Source: Clostridia bacterium (GTDB taxonomy: Bacteria; Bacillota_A; Clostridia; Oscillospirales; Acutalibacteraceae). From it: a stretch of 6,979 bases of DNA. Where the stretch lies: the NCBI GenBank assembly GCA_017547865.1, contig JAFYOA010000036.1, forward strand, positions 1 to 6,979. Reading direction: 5' to 3'. Below the pieces are notes generated by a model that saw only the letters and a program-made list of their open reading frames with translations, did not search any database and was not told the DNA's origin. Below, piece by piece: positions 5,374-6,979 of the stretch. The translations under genes were made by a program, and so were the position numbers. Position 1 is the first letter of the stretch; the number at the start of each line of letters is the position of its first letter.

Positions 5374-6603
5374 TTACTTGTTGTTCAGGTAAATGTGCCG
5401 CGGCAGACCGTCGATGTAAACGGGGGTCAGCTCGGCCTGCACCAGCGGGCGGGCATAGGCATGGAACGCGGGCAGCATATCGGTGTGGTTTTCGTTCAGC
5501 CATTCCAGCGGCACTTTCTTTTCGAAGTTGGCCACTTCGTGCACGTCGTGGGGTTCGGTGGTGCACTGGTAGGGGTCGTTGGAAAGGCGCTTCAGGGCGA
5601 TCATTTCGCCGGTGTGGCCTTCAAAGGCAGCCTTGGCAGCAGCACCACCCACCTGGAAAGCTTCGGTGATGTCGGTGCGGCTGGTCATGTGGCCGGCGCA
5701 GCGCTGCAGGGTGGAAAGCTCAATGGAACGCACCTTGGTGTCCAGATTGGCAGCCACCTGGTTGCACAGGTAACGGGCCGTACCGGTCAGGTTCTTGTGG
5801 CCAAAAGCGTCCACAAAACGGGCGTCGCCGCCCAGTTCGCACACATAGCGGCCGTCGGCCAGCTTCACGCCTTCCGAAACCGCAATGACGATGGAGGACT
5901 TTTCCTTCTGCATCTTTTCTACCTTGGCAATAAAGTTTTCTACGCCAAAGGGGTACTCGGGCAGGCAAATCATGTCCACGCCTTCGCAGTCTTCAGAACG
6001 GGCGAGTGCGGCGGCAGCGGTGAGCCAACCGGCGTTGCGGCCCATAATTTCCACCACGGTCACGTACTTGGTGCCGTACACGGTGGCATCGCGAATCAGT
6101 TCTTTCATTACCACGCCGATGTACTTGGCGGCAGAGCCGTAGCCCGGGGTGTGGTCGGTCACCATCAGGTCGTTGTCGATGGTCTTGGGAACGCCCATGA
6201 ATTTAATGTCGCTGCCCACGGTCTTGGCGTAGTCAGAGAGCTTGCAGATGGTGTCCATACTGTCGTTGCCGCCAATGTAGAAGAAATAGCCGATGTCCAG
6301 ATCGTTCAGGATCTTGAACAGTTTTTCGTACACACCGGTGTCGGCATCCAGCGCGGGCAGCTTAAAGCGGCAGGAACCCAGGTAAGAAGAGGGAGTGCGC
6401 TTGAGAAGTTCAATTTCAAGAGTAGAACGCAGGGTGGCAGAAAGATCGATCACACGGCCTTCCAAAAGACCGGCGATACCGTTGGCCATACCGTAAACTT
6501 TTTCTGCGCCGCGGCTTTGGCAGGCCTGAAAAACGCCGGCGAGACTGGCGTTAATAACAGAAGTCGGGCCGCCGCTCTGGCCCACAATTGCATTTTTACC
6601 CAT
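5374..6603 (-). CDS. 6-phosphofructokinase, pyrophosphate-type (diphosphate-fructose-6-phosphate phosphotransferase)
   Basis: This 409-residue cytosolic protein belongs to the phosphofructokinase family and should phosphorylate fructose 6-phosphate to fructose 1,6-bisphosphate in glycolysis. The N-terminal donor loop is GQSGGPTSVINAS (8-20). GGNDS (111-115) stands where ATP-type enzymes have GGDGS; D114 in place of Gly marks pyrophosphate use. K140 in PKTIDND (139-145) is the second pyrophosphate marker, since ATP-type enzymes have Gly there, and D143 is the expected catalytic base. MGRN (187-190) and PEYPF (215-219) are substrate-side motifs. The pyrophosphate reaction is reversible and could also serve gluconeogenesis. 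N113, in place of the usual metal-binding Asp, is notable. I chose ATG at 6603 because GGAG on the minus strand lies 10 bases upstream. A GTG at 6612 would be almost on the ribosome site. It has its own promoter, is divergent from the acetyltransferase gene and convergent with the lipoprotein gene. Confidence 0.93.
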   Translation of the reverse strand: MGKNAIVGQSGGPTSVINASLAGVFQACQSRGAEKVYGMANGIAGLLEGRVIDLSATLRSTLEIELLKRTPSSYLGSCRFKLPALDADTGVYEKLFKILNDLDIGYFFYIGGNDSMDTICKLSDYAKTVGSDIKFMGVPKTIDNDLMVTDHTPGYGSAAKYIGVVMKELIRDATVYGTKYVTVVEIMGRNAGWLTAAAALARSEDCEGVDMICLPEYPFGVENFIAKVEKMQKEKSSIVIAVSEGVKLADGRYVCELGGDARFVDAFGHKNLTGTARYLCNQVAANLDTKVRSIELSTLQRCAGHMTSRTDITEAFQVGGAAAKAAFEGHTGEMIALKRLSNDPYQCTTEPHDVHEVANFEKKVPLEWLNENHTDMLPAFHAYARPLVQAELTPVYIDGLPRHIYLNNK

Positions 6604-6635
6604 AACGATCACGCTCCGTAGAAGTTATTTTTATT

Positions 6636-6664
6636 ATTATAGCACATATTTATTACGCTTACAA
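6636..6664 (-). promoter_or_regulatory. Extended -10 promoter for the phosphofructokinase gene
   Basis: On the minus strand, the -35 box TTGTAA (6664-6659) and a perfect -10 box TATAAT (6641-6636) are separated by 17 bases. TGC directly before the -10 box makes it an extended -10. Transcription should start near 6629, with a leader of about 26 bases before the ATG at 6603. Confidence 0.82.
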
Positions 6665-6747
6665 ATAAAAAATATACAAAAAGGGCAGGTTTTCTCTGTG
6701 TAAAACGAAGATGTTTTTCTGTGGTGCGAAAAAAACGTTTCCGGTGG

Positions 6748-6775
6748 TTCCATTTGCATCGCTTTGTGCTATAAT
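6748..6775 (+). promoter_or_regulatory. Extended -10 promoter for the sugar O-acetyltransferase gene
   Basis: A perfect TATAAT (6770-6775) is preceded by TGC (6767-6769). The best -35 candidate, TTCCAT (6748-6753) with a 16-base spacer, is poor, so recognition would rest mainly on the extended -10. Transcription should start near 6782, leaving a leader of about 89 bases before ATG 6871. I found no clear riboswitch or terminator in that leader, only a weak CAGCA/TGCTG pairing. Confidence 0.7.
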
Positions 6776-6870
6776 GGGCAGGAAGAGCAGCATTTCCGGC
6801 GTTTGCTGTTGCATATGGTTTGAAATTTGATTTTGGTGATACATTAATTTTATTTTGGGAGGAATTTACC

Positions 6871-6979
6871 ATGCGTGAAGAAGAAAAACTGTTGACCGGA
6901 AAACTCTATTGCCCCCGCGATCCCGAACTCAAGGCCCAGAAACTGCGCTGCCATAACCTGTGCAGCCGTTTCAACCAGC
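6871..6979 (+). CDS. Sugar O-acetyltransferase, maltose/galactoside acetyltransferase type (partial, N-terminus)
   Basis: Thirty-six residues are visible before the window ends, with no stop. MREEEKLLTGKLYCPRDPEL followed by a helix rich in Lys/Arg and ending in CSRFNQ matches the N-terminal maltose acetyltransferase domain of the LacA/Maa family, whose members usually begin M-x-E-K-E-K-M-L-x-G-x-x-Y-x-x-x-D-P-E-L. These cytosolic trimers transfer acetyl from acetyl-CoA to a sugar hydroxyl through a left-handed beta-helix domain, which lies beyond the window. GGGAGG (6857-6862) is 8 bases before ATG 6871, so the start is secure. The gene is divergent from the phosphofructokinase gene. The sugar substrate cannot be judged. 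Confidence 0.85.
   Translation, partial: MREEEKLLTGKLYCPRDPELKAQKLRCHNLCSRFNQ

Noticed and set aside
5305..6621. A 438-codon open frame on the plus strand opposite the phosphofructokinase gene
   Set aside because: It crosses the bidirectional terminator, shows antisense-like composition and has no family motif, while the minus strand encodes a full, motif-complete enzyme.
6730..6743. AAACGTTT palindrome in the divergent gap as a catabolite-response (cre) site
   Set aside because: Around the central CG the flanks do not give the TG...CA ends of the cre consensus, and A-rich sequence makes this palindrome likely by chance.
6783..6870. Riboswitch or attenuator in the acetyltransferase leader
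   Set aside because: Only a 5-bp CAGCA/TGCTG pairing with a long loop is visible, with no T-tract and no recognisable aptamer core.

Overview
The window looks like a chromosomal segment of an anaerobic, moderately GC-rich Clostridia, probably of the Oscillospiraceae/Ruminococcaceae type. This is an inference from the DnaG-tail/SigA order, strong AGGAGG-type ribosome sites, AT-rich intergenic gaps with TGnTATAAT promoters, a pyrophosphate-type phosphofructokinase and an Rrf2 regulator. I see no mobile element, CRISPR array, tRNA or rRNA.

Layout. Bases 1-93 are the end of an upstream gene, probably DNA primase. The housekeeping sigma factor SigA/RpoD follows (151-1245), then a cysteine-rich Rrf2-family regulator (1276-1680) only 30 bases behind it. 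A strong hairpin terminator closes this unit (1706-1739). An extended -10 promoter whose -35 box lies in the terminator tail starts a second unit of two genes: a cytosolic protein of the neutral ceramidase superfamily (1795-3093) and a DegT/DnrJ/EryC1/StrS-type PLP aminotransferase (3129-4376), closed by another hairpin (4388-4424). A third, single-gene unit (promoter 4477-4505) encodes an uncharacterised lipoprotein (4551-5318). It converges on a minus-strand phosphofructokinase (6603-5374), and the two share a bidirectional terminator (5337-5369). The phosphofructokinase is divergent from a sugar O-acetyltransferase gene that starts at 6871 and runs off the window. Each of the two has an extended -10 promoter in the 267-base gap between them.

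How the parts relate. The sigma factor keeps the residues that read extended -10 promoters, and every promoter I can identify here is of that class. The ceramidase-like/aminotransferase pair is the least explained part. The hydrolase keeps the putative zinc ligands of neutral ceramidases but lacks their catalytic serine, has no signal peptide, and is apparently co-transcribed with an aminotransferase of the amino-sugar/aminocyclitol type. This suggests a cytosolic route acting on an amino-sugar or cyclitol derivative, which is inference. The phosphofructokinase carries the Asp and Lys signature of pyrophosphate-dependent enzymes. No clearly new multi-gene system is visible; the most useful leads are this hydrolase/aminotransferase pair and the SigA-linked Rrf2 regulator.
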